Part shown: in pieces, positions 1-7,527 of the stretch
How positions within the stretch are numbered: the stretch's first letter is position 1
Layout of the letters: every line of letters starts with the position of its first letter
Origin: Variovorax sp. E3
Lineage (GTDB): Bacteria > Pseudomonadota > Gammaproteobacteria > Burkholderiales > Burkholderiaceae_C
Direction: 5' to 3'
DNA length: 39,386 bases
NCBI RefSeq assembly: GCF_016082275.1
Contig: NZ_MOWM01000059.1
Coordinates: forward strand, 1-39,386
Notes under the pieces: model-generated
What the model was told of the DNA's origin: nothing
Seen by the model: the letters and a program-made list of their open reading frames with translations, nothing else
The model's database searches: none
Made by a program: the position numbers and the translations under genes

Positions 1-30
1 GGTGCTGGCGCCGCTGGCCCCCACCCCGGC

Positions 31-51
31 CCTCCCCCGGGAGGGGAGGGA
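31..51. repeat. GC-only palindromic spacer downstream of metQ-like gene
   Basis: A C-rich run followed by its G-rich complement forms a short hairpin just beyond the stop codon of the minus-strand binding-protein gene. There is no T-run, so it is a weak terminator candidate. The rest of 1-64 shows no gene. Confidence 0.35.
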
Positions 52-64
52 GAAAGACCGGAAA

Positions 65-877
65 TCAGAACGCGGGGACGAGCGACCCCTTGAACTGCGT
101 CTCGATGAAGCTCTTCACCTCCGGCGACTGGTAGGCCGCCACCAGGCGCTTGGCCCAGGGCTTGTCCTTGTCGGCGCGGCGCACGGCGATCAGGTTGGCA
201 TAGGGGCTCTTGGCGTTTTCCTTGATCACGGCGTCCTTGTTCAGCGACAGGCCGGCCTTCTCGGCGTAGTCGTTGTTGATGGCGGCAATGGCCAGGTCGT
301 CCAGCGAGCGCGGCAGTTGGGCGGCGTCCAGCGCAATCAGCTTGAGCTTCTTGGGGTTGGTCACCACGTCCAGCGGGGTGGCGGTGTTGTTCTTCACGGC
401 TTCGGGCTTGAGCGTGATCAGGCCGGCCTGCTGCAGCAGCAGCAAGGCGCGGTTGCCGTTCGACGGGTCGTTCTGGATGCCGACCGAGGCGCCGTCGGGC
501 AACTGGTCGATCGACTTGATCTTGCGCGAGTAGAAGCCCAGCGGGGCCGTGATGGTCAGGCCCACGGGCACGAGGTCGAAGCCGCGCGCCTTGTTCTGGT
601 TGTCCAGGAAGGGCTGGTGCTGGAAGGCGTTGGCGTCCAGGTCGCCCGAGGCCAGCGCGGCGTTGGGCAGCTGGTAGTCGTTGAACACCACCAGCTGGAT
701 CGTCAGGCCGTCCTTGGCGGCGACCTTCTTGACCACTTCGAACACCTGCTCGGCGCTGCCGACCGAAATGCCGACCTTGAGGGTGTTCTTGTCCTGGGCG
801 AATGCGGCGCTGCCGCCGAAAAGGGCCGCGGCCAGCGTGGCGATGAAAAGGCTGCGGCGGCTGAAAGTGGTGTGCAT
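65..877 (-). CDS. MetQ/NlpA family ABC transporter substrate-binding protein (copy 1)
   Basis: Periplasmic binding protein of the NlpA/MetQ family, 270 aa, expected to deliver methionine or another small sulfur or amino-acid ligand to a MetNI-type transporter. The N-terminus is a Sec signal (basic RRS, hydrophobic core, cleavage near AFA-Q at residue 27). There is no lipobox cysteine, so it is probably soluble rather than lipid-anchored. The body shows family hallmarks: a KVGISVGSAEQ first strand, FNDYQLPNAAL, the DANAFQHQPFL ligand segment, and AAQLPRSLDD. It is divergent from metN (1115), with about 240 bp between them that probably carry both promoters. It is one of three paralogs in 6.4 kb. 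The ligand cannot be told from sequence. Confidence 0.93.
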   Translation of the reverse strand: MHTTFSRRSLFIATLAAALFGGSAAFAQDKNTLKVGISVGSAEQVFEVVKKVAAKDGLTIQLVVFNDYQLPNAALASGDLDANAFQHQPFLDNQNKARGFDLVPVGLTITAPLGFYSRKIKSIDQLPDGASVGIQNDPSNGNRALLLLQQAGLITLKPEAVKNNTATPLDVVTNPKKLKLIALDAAQLPRSLDDLAIAAINNDYAEKAGLSLNKDAVIKENAKSPYANLIAVRRADKDKPWAKRLVAAYQSPEVKSFIETQFKGSLVPAF

Positions 878-949
878 GACAGTGCGAAATCAAAAAAATG
901 AAGGCGCGAATGTGGCACTGCAGCACGCGATTGGGAACGAACGAATAGG

Positions 950-961
950 CATATCGATATG
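950..961. promoter_or_regulatory. 12-bp perfect palindrome in the divergent metQ/metN promoter region
   Basis: CATATCGATATG is a perfect palindrome sitting midway between the divergent starts at 877 and 1115, in a locally AT-rich stretch (about 935-1030) within GC-rich DNA. Position and symmetry suggest an operator shared by both transcripts. The regulator is unknown, and a 12-bp palindrome alone is weak proof. Confidence 0.4.
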
Positions 962-1114
962 GCGTGTATGGCGCGCCACGCGGATTTCATATGCATTTAA
1001 GGATATAAACAGCATCCTTTTTCTTCGTTCCCTTCTGCCGCTTTTGTTTTCATACTCGGCACCTTTTTCGCGAACCTTCGCGTCCGGCGCCCTCGCTGGC
1101 CGCCTTTTTCTCCC

Positions 1115-1996
1115 ATGAGCCATCCTTCGCCCGATGCGGGCCGCGGCAGCGCGGCGCCGGTCATCCGACTTCAATCCGTGCAGAAGTCTTTCGCACTGCC
1201 CAGCGGCGAGGTGTTCGACGCCGTGCATTCGCTGTCGCTCGAGATCCAGCAGGGCGACGTGTTCGGCCTGATCGGCAAGAGCGGCGCCGGCAAGTCGACC
1301 CTGCTGCGCCTCATCAACCTGCTGGAGCGGCCCGACGCGGGCCAGGTCTTCGTGGGCGGGCGCGACCTGACCACGCTGTCGCGCGGCGAGCTGCGCGACA
1401 CGCGCCAGAACATCGGCATGATCTTCCAGCAGTTCAACCTGCTGCAGAACGCCACGGTGTTCGACAACGTGGCCTTCCCGCTGAAGATCCACGGCCGCCA
1501 CTCGAAGGACGAGATCGACGCCCGCGTGCGCGAATGCCTGGCCCTGGTGGGCCTGGCCGAGAAGATTGACACCTACCCGGCGCAACTGTCGGGCGGGCAG
1601 AAGCAGCGCGTGGCCATCGCCCGCGCGCTGGCGCCGCGCCCGCAGGTGCTGCTGTGCGACGAGCCCACCTCGGCGCTCGACTCCGAAACCACGCGCTCGC
1701 TCCTGGAGACGCTGCGCGACATCAACCAGAAGATCGGCGTGACCATCGTGATCGTGACGCACGAGCTGTCGGTGGTCGAGGTGCTGTGCCGCAACGTGGC
1801 CATTCTTGAAAAGGGCCGGCTGATCGAGCAGTTCGCGGTCGAAGAGGCGCCCAACGAGCCGCGCAAGACCGCGCTGGGCCGCGAAATCGACGAGCTGGTG
1901 CGCCGGCGCGAGCGCGACGTGCGCGAGCAGGCGCAGCAAGGCCTTGCCGCCACTGCTGCTGCAGCAGCCGCCGCCAAGGAGCCCGCCTATGTTTGA
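1115..1996 (+). CDS. metN: MetN-type ABC transporter ATP-binding protein without C-terminal NIL domain
   Basis: ATPase subunit of a D/L-methionine-type importer, 293 aa. Walker A GKSGAGKST is at residues 54-62, the Q-loop FQQFN at 104-108, the signature LSGGQKQR at 158-165 and Walker B VLLCDEP at 178-184. Classical MetN is about 340 aa because a ferredoxin-like NIL domain binds methionine and causes trans-inhibition. Here the protein ends about 50 residues earlier, in a charged helix plus an Ala-rich tail, so that regulatory domain appears to be absent. The last 8 bp overlap the metI start at 1989. It forms an operon with metI, a second binding protein and a small cupin. Function as an importer ATPase is certain; the substrate is inferred. 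Confidence 0.93.
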   Translation: MSHPSPDAGRGSAAPVIRLQSVQKSFALPSGEVFDAVHSLSLEIQQGDVFGLIGKSGAGKSTLLRLINLLERPDAGQVFVGGRDLTTLSRGELRDTRQNIGMIFQQFNLLQNATVFDNVAFPLKIHGRHSKDEIDARVRECLALVGLAEKIDTYPAQLSGGQKQRVAIARALAPRPQVLLCDEPTSALDSETTRSLLETLRDINQKIGVTIVIVTHELSVVEVLCRNVAILEKGRLIEQFAVEEAPNEPRKTALGREIDELVRRRERDVREQAQQGLAATAAAAAAAKEPAYV

Positions 1997-2651
1997 GAAC
2001 ATCGCCCCCATCCTCCCCGAGCTGTGGGTTGCCACGGGCCAGACTTTCATGATGCTGGCCATCGGCCTCACGGCGGCCGTGCTGATCGGCGGGCCGCTGG
2101 GCATCCTGCTGTTCCTGCTGGGCCCGGGCCAGTCGCTGGAGAACAAGCCCGCGTTCCTGGTGCTCAACTGGATCGTGAACACGGTGCGCTCGTTCCCCTT
2201 CATCATCCTGCTGGTGGCGCTGGTGCCGTTCACGCGGGTGATCGCGGGCACGTCGATCGGGCCGCTGGCGGCCGCGGTGCCGCTGTCGTTCGCGGCCATT
2301 CCGTACCTGGCCCGGCTGGTCGACCAGTGCCTGCGCGAAGTGCCGCGCGGCGTGATCGAGGCGGCCCATGCCATGGGCGCGACCGAGCTGCAGATCGTCT
2401 GGCGCGTGCTGCTGGTCGAGGCCCGCTCGGGCCTGGTGCTGGCGCTGACCGTGCTGGCCGTGAGCTTCCTGTCGTACTCGGCCGTGGCCGGCGTGGTGGG
2501 CGGCGGCGGCATCGGCGACCTGGCCATCCGCTACGGCTACTACCGTTTCCAGACCGACGTGATGGTGCTCACCGTGGCGTTGCTCGTGGTGCTGGTACAG
2601 ATCCTGCAGTTCGTGGGCAACACCACGGCAAGCAGGCTCGACAAGCGTTGA
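1989..2651 (+). CDS. metI: MetI-type ABC transporter permease
   Basis: Inner-membrane permease of the methionine-type importer, 220 aa, with about five hydrophobic membrane segments. The ABC-contact EAA loop reads EAAHAMGATELQIVWRV in the C-terminal half, followed by the GGGGIGDLA turn typical of MetI. The start was chosen at ATG 1989 (MFENIAP), which overlaps the end of metN by 8 bp. The longer frame from 1944 would add a Pro/Gln tail lying inside metN. The binding-protein gene follows after 31 bp. Confidence 0.94.
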   Translation: MFENIAPILPELWVATGQTFMMLAIGLTAAVLIGGPLGILLFLLGPGQSLENKPAFLVLNWIVNTVRSFPFIILLVALVPFTRVIAGTSIGPLAAAVPLSFAAIPYLARLVDQCLREVPRGVIEAAHAMGATELQIVWRVLLVEARSGLVLALTVLAVSFLSYSAVAGVVGGGGIGDLAIRYGYYRFQTDVMVLTVALLVVLVQILQFVGNTTASRLDKR

Positions 2652-2682
2652 TCTTTCTTTTTTTCTCAGTTCTTTTCATCTC

Positions 2683-3519
2683 ATGAAGACCGTTTTCCTG
2701 CGCCGTTCCGTTCTTGCCCTGTCGCTGTCCGCGCTGTCTGTCCTGTCTCTGGGCGGCCTGTCGCTGCAGGCCCATGCGCAAGACCCCGCCAAGAAGAACC
2801 TGGTGATCGGCGGCACCGCCGGCTCCAACGCCGACCAGCTCAAGCAAGGCATCGTGCCGCTGCTCGAAAAGAAGGGCTACAAGGTCAAGCTGGTGGAGTT
2901 CAACGACTACGTGCAACCCAACCTGGCGCTGGCCCAGGGCTCGCTCGACGCCAATTTCTTCCAGCATCAGGTCTACCTGAAGAAGTTCGCGGCCGACCAG
3001 AAGCTGGACATCACCGAGCTGGTGCAAGGCCCGATCGCGCCCATGGGCGTGTACTCGACCAAGCGCAAGACGCTGGCCGAAGCGAAGGAAGGCGACCGCG
3101 TGACGCTGCCGAACGACCCGAGCAACCTGGCCCGCGCGCTGGTGCTGCTGGAGCAGAACAAGCTGATCACGCTCAAGCCGGGCATCGACGCGCTGCGCTC
3201 GACCGAAAAGGACGTGGCTGAAAACCCGAAGAAGCTGAAGTTCATTCCGCTCGAGGCGGCGCAACTGCCGCGCTCGCTGGGCGACACCGAATACGCGATC
3301 GTCAATGGCAACTTCGCGATCTCGTCGGGCCTGAAGCTCACCGAAGCCGTGGTGCTTGAGAAGACGCCCGACTACTACCTGAATGTGGTGGCCGTGAAGA
3401 CCGCAGACAAGAACACGCAGTGGGCCAAGGACATTGCCGAGGTCTACCGTTCGAAGGAATTCAAGGCGGTGGTCGACAGCAAGTTCCAGGGCTACGCGAA
3501 GCCCAGCTTCCTGCAGTAA
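2683..3519 (+). CDS. metQ: MetQ/NlpA family substrate-binding protein (copy 2, cognate to MetNI)
   Basis: Periplasmic binding protein, 278 aa, encoded directly after metI and so the likely cognate receptor. The signal peptide occupies residues 1-32 (cleavage near AHA-Q) with no lipobox cysteine. Family segments are visible: LVIGGTAGSNADQLK, VEFNDYVQPNLAL, DANFFQHQVYL, LPNDPSNLARAL and AAQLPRSLGD. It differs clearly from the other two copies, so these are old paralogs rather than a fresh duplication. The 45 bp after it lead to the small cupin gene on the same strand. Confidence 0.94.
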   Translation: MKTVFLRRSVLALSLSALSVLSLGGLSLQAHAQDPAKKNLVIGGTAGSNADQLKQGIVPLLEKKGYKVKLVEFNDYVQPNLALAQGSLDANFFQHQVYLKKFAADQKLDITELVQGPIAPMGVYSTKRKTLAEAKEGDRVTLPNDPSNLARALVLLEQNKLITLKPGIDALRSTEKDVAENPKKLKFIPLEAAQLPRSLGDTEYAIVNGNFAISSGLKLTEAVVLEKTPDYYLNVVAVKTADKNTQWAKDIAEVYRSKEFKAVVDSKFQGYAKPSFLQ

Positions 3520-3564
3520 GCAACTCTTTCTTTTCGTTCTCTCCCTCAGTCAAAGGACATTCCC

Positions 3565-3912
3565 ATGCCCGTTCTGGCCGTATTCGATGCCCAAGGAAGC
3601 TGGTGCGACACGCACGTGTGCGACGGCTGGATCACCGAAAAACTGGCGGGGCAGGGCGTGAGCTGGGGGCGAGGCAAGAAGAAGGGGCAGCGCGTGCTCG
3701 ACAGCGCGGGTCTGTTCTATGTGCCTACTGCGGACGGCTATCTGGGGCTGTTGCTGGAGGCTGGCGAATGGGCTTCGTTGCCGGCTGGCAAGCCGCATTT
3801 CTTCGATGCGGGGGAGGTTGAGTCTTTTGACGGCTTGCCTGCTTCGCTGCCTTTGTTCGAGGCGTTTGTCGAAGAGGTCCTGTCGCTGACTGGGAACGAC
3901 GCTGACGAGTAG
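3565..3912 (+). CDS. Reduced acireductone-dioxygenase-like cupin, metal site mostly lost
   Basis: A 115-aa protein. Residues 1-41 (MPVLAVFD...GVSWGR) resemble the N-terminus of acireductone dioxygenase (ARD, about 180 aa, methionine salvage). Residues 45-115 resemble its C-terminal half: AGLFYVP, the LLLEAGEWASLPAGKPHFFDAGE strands, then LFEAFVEEV. The intervening block that holds the HxHxxxxE ligands is missing in one uninterrupted frame, leaving only the last ligand-position histidine in GKPHFFD. It is therefore unlikely to be an active ARD. Its place at the end of the metNIQ operon hints at a sulfur-related binding or regulatory role. The family match is from memory; the function is unknown. 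Confidence 0.75.
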   Translation: MPVLAVFDAQGSWCDTHVCDGWITEKLAGQGVSWGRGKKKGQRVLDSAGLFYVPTADGYLGLLLEAGEWASLPAGKPHFFDAGEVESFDGLPASLPLFEAFVEEVLSLTGNDADE

Positions 3913-3937
3913 GCGCCTCTGGGGTCGTTCAGGGCGC

Positions 3938-4154
3938 GTGCACAGGACACCGGGTACTCCCCTCCGCGAATGTCCCCCGGGGCTTCGCCCCTCCTCCTTT
4001 ATTTCGCTGCGGGGAGCACCCGATGCCCTGTGCACACCAGGCGCAGCGCTTGTTCGGCTCGATCAACGACCGGTGCTGACAACGATCACGTCGATGGGGT
4101 GTCTTGCGCAGCGAAATAAAGGGGGAGGCCGCAGGCCGGAGGACATTCGCGGAG
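3938..4154. repeat. Nested palindromic intergenic repeat (REP/MITE-like)
   Basis: Two levels of symmetry are visible. An inner unit at 3938-4035 has 25-nt outer arms (3938-3962 and 4011-4035, 22 of 25 complementary) around a GGGGC-TTC-GCCCC hairpin at 3979-3991. The strand block at 3962-4012 is then repeated inverted at 4106-4154 (CTCCGCGAATGTCC at 3962-3975 against GGACATTCGCGGAG, and TTTATTTCGCTGCG against CGCAGCGAAATAAA). It fills the space between two convergent genes, encodes nothing credible, and resembles a repeat I recall as abundant in Variovorax intergenic regions. Confidence 0.8.
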
Positions 4155-4191
4155 CAAGGCACGCCGTCGGCGTGATCGCCCCCCGAACGCG

Positions 4192-5550
4192 CTAAGCCGT
4201 CAGCCGCTGCGCCGCTCTTCCTTCGGGGCGCGCCAACCCGAGGTGATCGCGCAGCGTGCGCCCCTCGTACTCCGTGCGGAAGATCCCGCGCTTCTGCAGG
4301 ATCGGCACCACGCCGTCTACAAAGTCCTGCAGCCCATGCGGTAGCGCATCGGGCATCAGGTTGAAGCCGTCGGCCGCGCCGGCCTTGAACCAGCGTTCGA
4401 TGTCGTCGGCAATCTGCTCCGGCGTGCCGACGATCACGCGGTGGCCACCACCGCCCGCCAGCTCGCGAATCAGCTCTCGCACCGTGTAGCCGTGCGTGCG
4501 GCCGGCGGCGACCACGGCGTTGAAGAAGGTGTGGTTGCCGTTGCCATTGCCGGGGAGCGGCAGGTCTTCAGGCAAGCGCTCGTCGAGCTTCAAACGATCG
4601 GGCGTGATGCCCAGGGTGCCGGCGACCCGCGTCAGGCTGTAGTCCCACGGAATCAGGTCGACCAGTTCGTCGCGGCGCCGGCGTGCTTCGGCCTCGGTGC
4701 TGCCGACGATGGTGGTCAGGCCCGCGAGCACCTTCACTGCGTCGGGGCCCCGGCCCAGTTCGGCCGCGCGTGTCTTCAATGCGCGCGCGTACGCCAGCGA
4801 CTCCTCGAACGACTGCGAGGCCGAGAACACGGCCTCCGCGTGGCGCGAGGCCAGCTCGCGGCCGTCGGCCGAGGCGCCGGCCTGCACCAGCACCGGGTGC
4901 CCTTGTGGCGGGCGCGGCAGGTTCAGCGGGCCCTGCACGGCGAAGTGTTCGCCGCGGTGGGCAATGGCGTGCACCTTGGTCGGGTCGATGAAGCTGCCGG
5001 TTGCCTTGTCGCCCACGAACGCATCGTCTTCCCAGCTGTCCCACAGCGCCTTCACGATGTCGGTGAACTCCGAGGCGCGCGCGTAGCGCCTGGCATGGTC
5101 GGGCGTGGCGTCCAGGCCGAAGTTGCGCGCCGACGGCAGGTCGGCCGTGGTCACCACGTTCCAGCCCGCGCGGCCGTTGCTCACGTGGTCGAGCGTGGCG
5201 AAGCGGCGGGCGATGTTGTAGGGCTCGTTGTAGCTGGTCGATGCCGTGGCGATCAGGCCGATGTGCGTGGTCGCGGCGGCCACGCAGGCCAGCAGCACGG
5301 TGGGCTCCAGCGCGGTGATCGGGCGAAAGTGGATCTGGTCGACGATGGCCGCGTTGTCCGCGAGGAACACCGCGTCCAGCTTGGCCGCCTCGGCGATCCG
5401 CGCGGTGCGGACGTAGTGCTGGATGTCAGCAAAGGCCCACGGGTCGCTCTGCGGCAGGCGCCAGGCCGAAGGCACGAAGCCCGAGTGCAGGATGTTGACG
5501 TTGAGGTGCAGTTGCCGGCGCGGCGTTTTCTTCGAATCGGGGAGGCTCAT
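4192..5550 (-). CDS. NtaA/SnaA/DszA-family FMN-dependent monooxygenase (LLM class)
   Basis: Flavin-dependent monooxygenase of the bacterial-luciferase superfamily, 452 aa, the usual length for the NtaA/SnaA/DszA/DmoA group. Visible hallmarks are the LHLNVNILHSG first strand, a LEPTVLLACVAAATTHIGL segment, SNGRAGWNVVTT, the HPVLVQAGASADGRELA phosphate-binding region and a C-terminal GTPEQIADDIERWF motif. Members cleave C-S or C-N bonds using reduced flavin from a separate reductase; no reductase gene is adjacent. The start is ATG 5550, which shares its A with the stop of the upstream binding-protein gene (TGATG), so the two are translationally coupled. This suggests oxidation of an imported organosulfur compound. 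The substrate is unknown. Confidence 0.9.
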   Translation of the reverse strand: MSLPDSKKTPRRQLHLNVNILHSGFVPSAWRLPQSDPWAFADIQHYVRTARIAEAAKLDAVFLADNAAIVDQIHFRPITALEPTVLLACVAAATTHIGLIATASTSYNEPYNIARRFATLDHVSNGRAGWNVVTTADLPSARNFGLDATPDHARRYARASEFTDIVKALWDSWEDDAFVGDKATGSFIDPTKVHAIAHRGEHFAVQGPLNLPRPPQGHPVLVQAGASADGRELASRHAEAVFSASQSFEESLAYARALKTRAAELGRGPDAVKVLAGLTTIVGSTEAEARRRRDELVDLIPWDYSLTRVAGTLGITPDRLKLDERLPEDLPLPGNGNGNHTFFNAVVAAGRTHGYTVRELIRELAGGGGHRVIVGTPEQIADDIERWFKAGAADGFNLMPDALPHGLQDFVDGVVPILQKRGIFRTEYEGRTLRDHLGLARPEGRAAQRLTA

Positions 5551-6383
5551 CACTTGGCGAAGTAGTCGGGCAACCGGTAGCCGGCCCACGCGGGGTTGGC
5601 CTTGAAGAACTGCTGGAACTCGGGCGACTGATAGGCGGCGACGATGTCTTTCGCGAACTTGGCGTTCTCGTTGCCGCGCTTGACGGCCACCACGTTCACG
5701 TAGGGCAGCGTCATGTCTTCGAGCTTGAGCGCCTCGGTGAGCTTCAACCCCGAGGCGACCGCGAAGTTGCCTTGCACTGCCGCCAGGTCGGCGTCGGCCA
5801 GCGAGCGTGGAGCTTGCGCGGCTTCGAGCGGCACGAGCTTCAGGCGCTTGGGGTTGCTGGCGATGTCGCGCTCCGAAACGCTCAGAGGGCTCACGCCCGG
5901 TTTGAGCGTGACCCAGCCGACGGCCGCGAGGATGTTGAGCGCGCGCGCCGCGTTCACGGGGTCGGCCGGCAGCGTGACGGTGGCGCCGTCGGGCACGGCG
6001 TCGAGCGACTTGTGGCGCTGCGAGTACAGGCCCATGGGCGGCGTCGGCACATGCACCACCGGTACGAGGTCGAAGCCCTGCTGCTTGTTGGTGGCGTTGA
6101 GGTACAGCGTGTGCTGGAAGATGTTGGCGTTGATCTGCCCGCGCTCGACCGCGTCGTTGGGCTGCACGCCCTGGCTGAACTCGACGTACTTGACGGTGTA
6201 GCCCAGCTTCTTGAGCTGGGGCTCGATGCCGTGGGTGAAGGCGTCGCGGTACGGGCCGGGCATGAAGCCCACGCGCAGGTCGGCGGCGTGGGCGGACAAC
6301 TGGAGCAGCAGGCTCAGGGCAAGGCCGCCCAACACAGGGGCGGACCAGCGCGCCAGCAAGGGCGCGCGCGAAGAAAAGCGCAT
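5550..6383 (-). CDS. MetQ/NlpA family substrate-binding protein (copy 3)
   Basis: Third NlpA-family binding protein, 277 aa. The signal peptide runs to about residue 33 (LSAHA-A) with no lipobox. The body carries LRVGFMPGPYRD, YVEFSQGVQPNDAV, NANIFQHTLYL, ADPVNAARAL and AAQAPRSLADA. The start is ATG 6383, with a GGAG nine bases upstream; a TTG three codons earlier is too close to that ribosome site. It is coupled to the monooxygenase gene, while no permease or ATPase lies beside it, so it may share the MetNI at 1115-2651. It is the most divergent of the three copies and is presumably tuned to a different ligand. Confidence 0.92.
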   Translation of the reverse strand: MRFSSRAPLLARWSAPVLGGLALSLLLQLSAHAADLRVGFMPGPYRDAFTHGIEPQLKKLGYTVKYVEFSQGVQPNDAVERGQINANIFQHTLYLNATNKQQGFDLVPVVHVPTPPMGLYSQRHKSLDAVPDGATVTLPADPVNAARALNILAAVGWVTLKPGVSPLSVSERDIASNPKRLKLVPLEAAQAPRSLADADLAAVQGNFAVASGLKLTEALKLEDMTLPYVNVVAVKRGNENAKFAKDIVAAYQSPEFQQFFKANPAWAGYRLPDYFAK

Positions 6384-6440
6384 GGCAGGCAACTCCGGGG
6401 AGGCTGAAGGGAGCTGCGCACTCTAGGACGCGGTGCCGGC

Positions 6441-6462
6441 CGCGCGAACGAAGATTCGCGCG
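6441..6462. promoter_or_regulatory. Perfect inverted repeat upstream of metQ copy 3
   Basis: Arms CGCGCGAA and TTCGCGCG (8 bp, no mismatch) are separated by 6 bases. The repeat lies between the end of the LysR gene (6490) and the start of the binding-protein gene (6383). It could be an operator for the metQ3-monooxygenase pair or a stem-loop ending the LysR transcript. No T-run follows, which favours an operator. Confidence 0.45.
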
Positions 6463-6489
6463 CTTGGTTATCCGCCCGGCAAATATCGC

Positions 6490-7398
6490 TCAGGCGGGGT
6501 GGCCTTGGCCTTCGCTCTTGAGGAAGTCGACGAACGCACGCAGCGGCGCGGGCATGTGCGTGCGGCTCGGGTAGTACAAAAACGGGCCTGAAAACCCCTG
6601 CCACCAGTCTTCGAGCACCGGCACCAGCGCGCCGCTGTCGATCGACGGGCGCAGGTATTCGTCGAAGGTGTAGATCACGCCCAAGCCCGACTCGGCGGCG
6701 TGCAGCTCAAGGTCGAGCATCGACGCGACCAGTGGCCCGCTCGGCGTGATCTTCACGGCCTTGCCCTTGCGCACGAAGCCCCAGGCCGCGAGCACGCCGC
6801 TCGGAAAACGGTGGCCGATGCAGGCGTGCTTCAGCAGGTCGGTCGGGTGTTTGGGCGTGCCGTGCGCGGCCAGGTAGGCGGGCGAGGCGGCCGCCACGAA
6901 GCGCTGCGTGCGCGGGCCCAGCGGCACGGCGATCATGTCGCGCGCAATGCTCTCGTCGTAGCGGATGCCGGCGTCGAAGCCCGCGGCCAGCACGTCGATG
7001 AAGGTGTCGTTGGTCGTGATCTCCAGCGTGATGCCGGGGTGCGCGCGCAAGAAGCGGCTGGCCAGCGGCGGCAGCACGCGCTGCGCCACGATGGTGGGCA
7101 CGTTGAGCCGCAGCGTGCCGGTGGGGCTGTCGCGAAAGCTGTTGAGCGTGTCGAGCGCGCCGGCGATGTCGTCGAGCGCGGGCGAGATGCGGTCGAGCAG
7201 GCGCTGGCCGGCTTCGGTCGGCGTCACGCTGCGCGTGGTGCGGTTCAGGAGCCGCACGCCGAGCTGCGCTTCGAGCCGGCGCATGGCCTCGCTGAGCGAG
7301 GAGGGCGACACGCCGCGCAAGGCCGCCGCGCCGCGAAAGCTGCGCGAACGCGTGACGGCCACGAAGGCGCCCAGGTCGGAAAGATCGGGGTCGGTCAT
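6490..7398 (-). CDS. LysR-family transcriptional regulator
   Basis: LysR-type regulator of 302 aa, a normal family length. The winged helix-turn-helix is at residues 4-63 (FVAVTRSRSFRGAAALRGVS, then SLSEAMRRLEAQLGVRLLNRTTRSVTPTEAG). The rest is a periplasmic-binding-like effector domain beginning near LRLNVPTIVAQRVL. It is divergent from the aldo/keto reductase gene at 7528, the usual geometry for a LysR regulator and its target. The intergenic DNA has two TCGAAC half-sites. It probably controls that reductase and may also repress itself. The inducer is unknown. Confidence 0.93.
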   Translation of the reverse strand: MTDPDLSDLGAFVAVTRSRSFRGAAALRGVSPSSLSEAMRRLEAQLGVRLLNRTTRSVTPTEAGQRLLDRISPALDDIAGALDTLNSFRDSPTGTLRLNVPTIVAQRVLPPLASRFLRAHPGITLEITTNDTFIDVLAAGFDAGIRYDESIARDMIAVPLGPRTQRFVAAASPAYLAAHGTPKHPTDLLKHACIGHRFPSGVLAAWGFVRKGKAVKITPSGPLVASMLDLELHAAESGLGVIYTFDEYLRPSIDSGALVPVLEDWWQGFSGPFLYYPSRTHMPAPLRAFVDFLKSEGQGHPA

Positions 7399-7418
7399 GG
7401 CCGGAATTGTGCGGTTTT

Positions 7419-7455
7419 TCGAACAACTCGTGCGGCGCTGAACGGATTATCGAAC
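7419..7455. promoter_or_regulatory. Candidate LysR binding region, two TCGAAC direct repeats
   Basis: TCGAAC occurs at 7419-7424 and again at 7450-7455, 31 bp apart (about three helical turns), both inside the 129-bp divergent region between the LysR gene and the reductase gene. The arrangement suits a LysR tetramer contacting one helix face. The assignment is by position only. Confidence 0.35.
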
Positions 7456-7527
7456 GGGGCGTTTGCTTCCAGACTACCGCCATGCCGCTCGCAACCGCAT
7501 GCGACCCCCTCTGAAAGGACAGCCACC

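Noticed and set aside
890..2527. A 545-codon minus-strand frame opposite metN and metI
   Set aside because: Same high-GC shadow effect; the translation is low-complexity and contradicts two clear transporter genes.
3938..4195. Short reading frames inside the intergenic repeat
   Set aside because: They consist of the repeat arms translated in both directions, lack ribosome sites and have no protein-like composition.
4441..5565. A 374-codon plus-strand frame opposite the monooxygenase gene
   Set aside because: Shadow of the LLM-class gene; no ribosome site and Arg/Val/Gly-biased composition.
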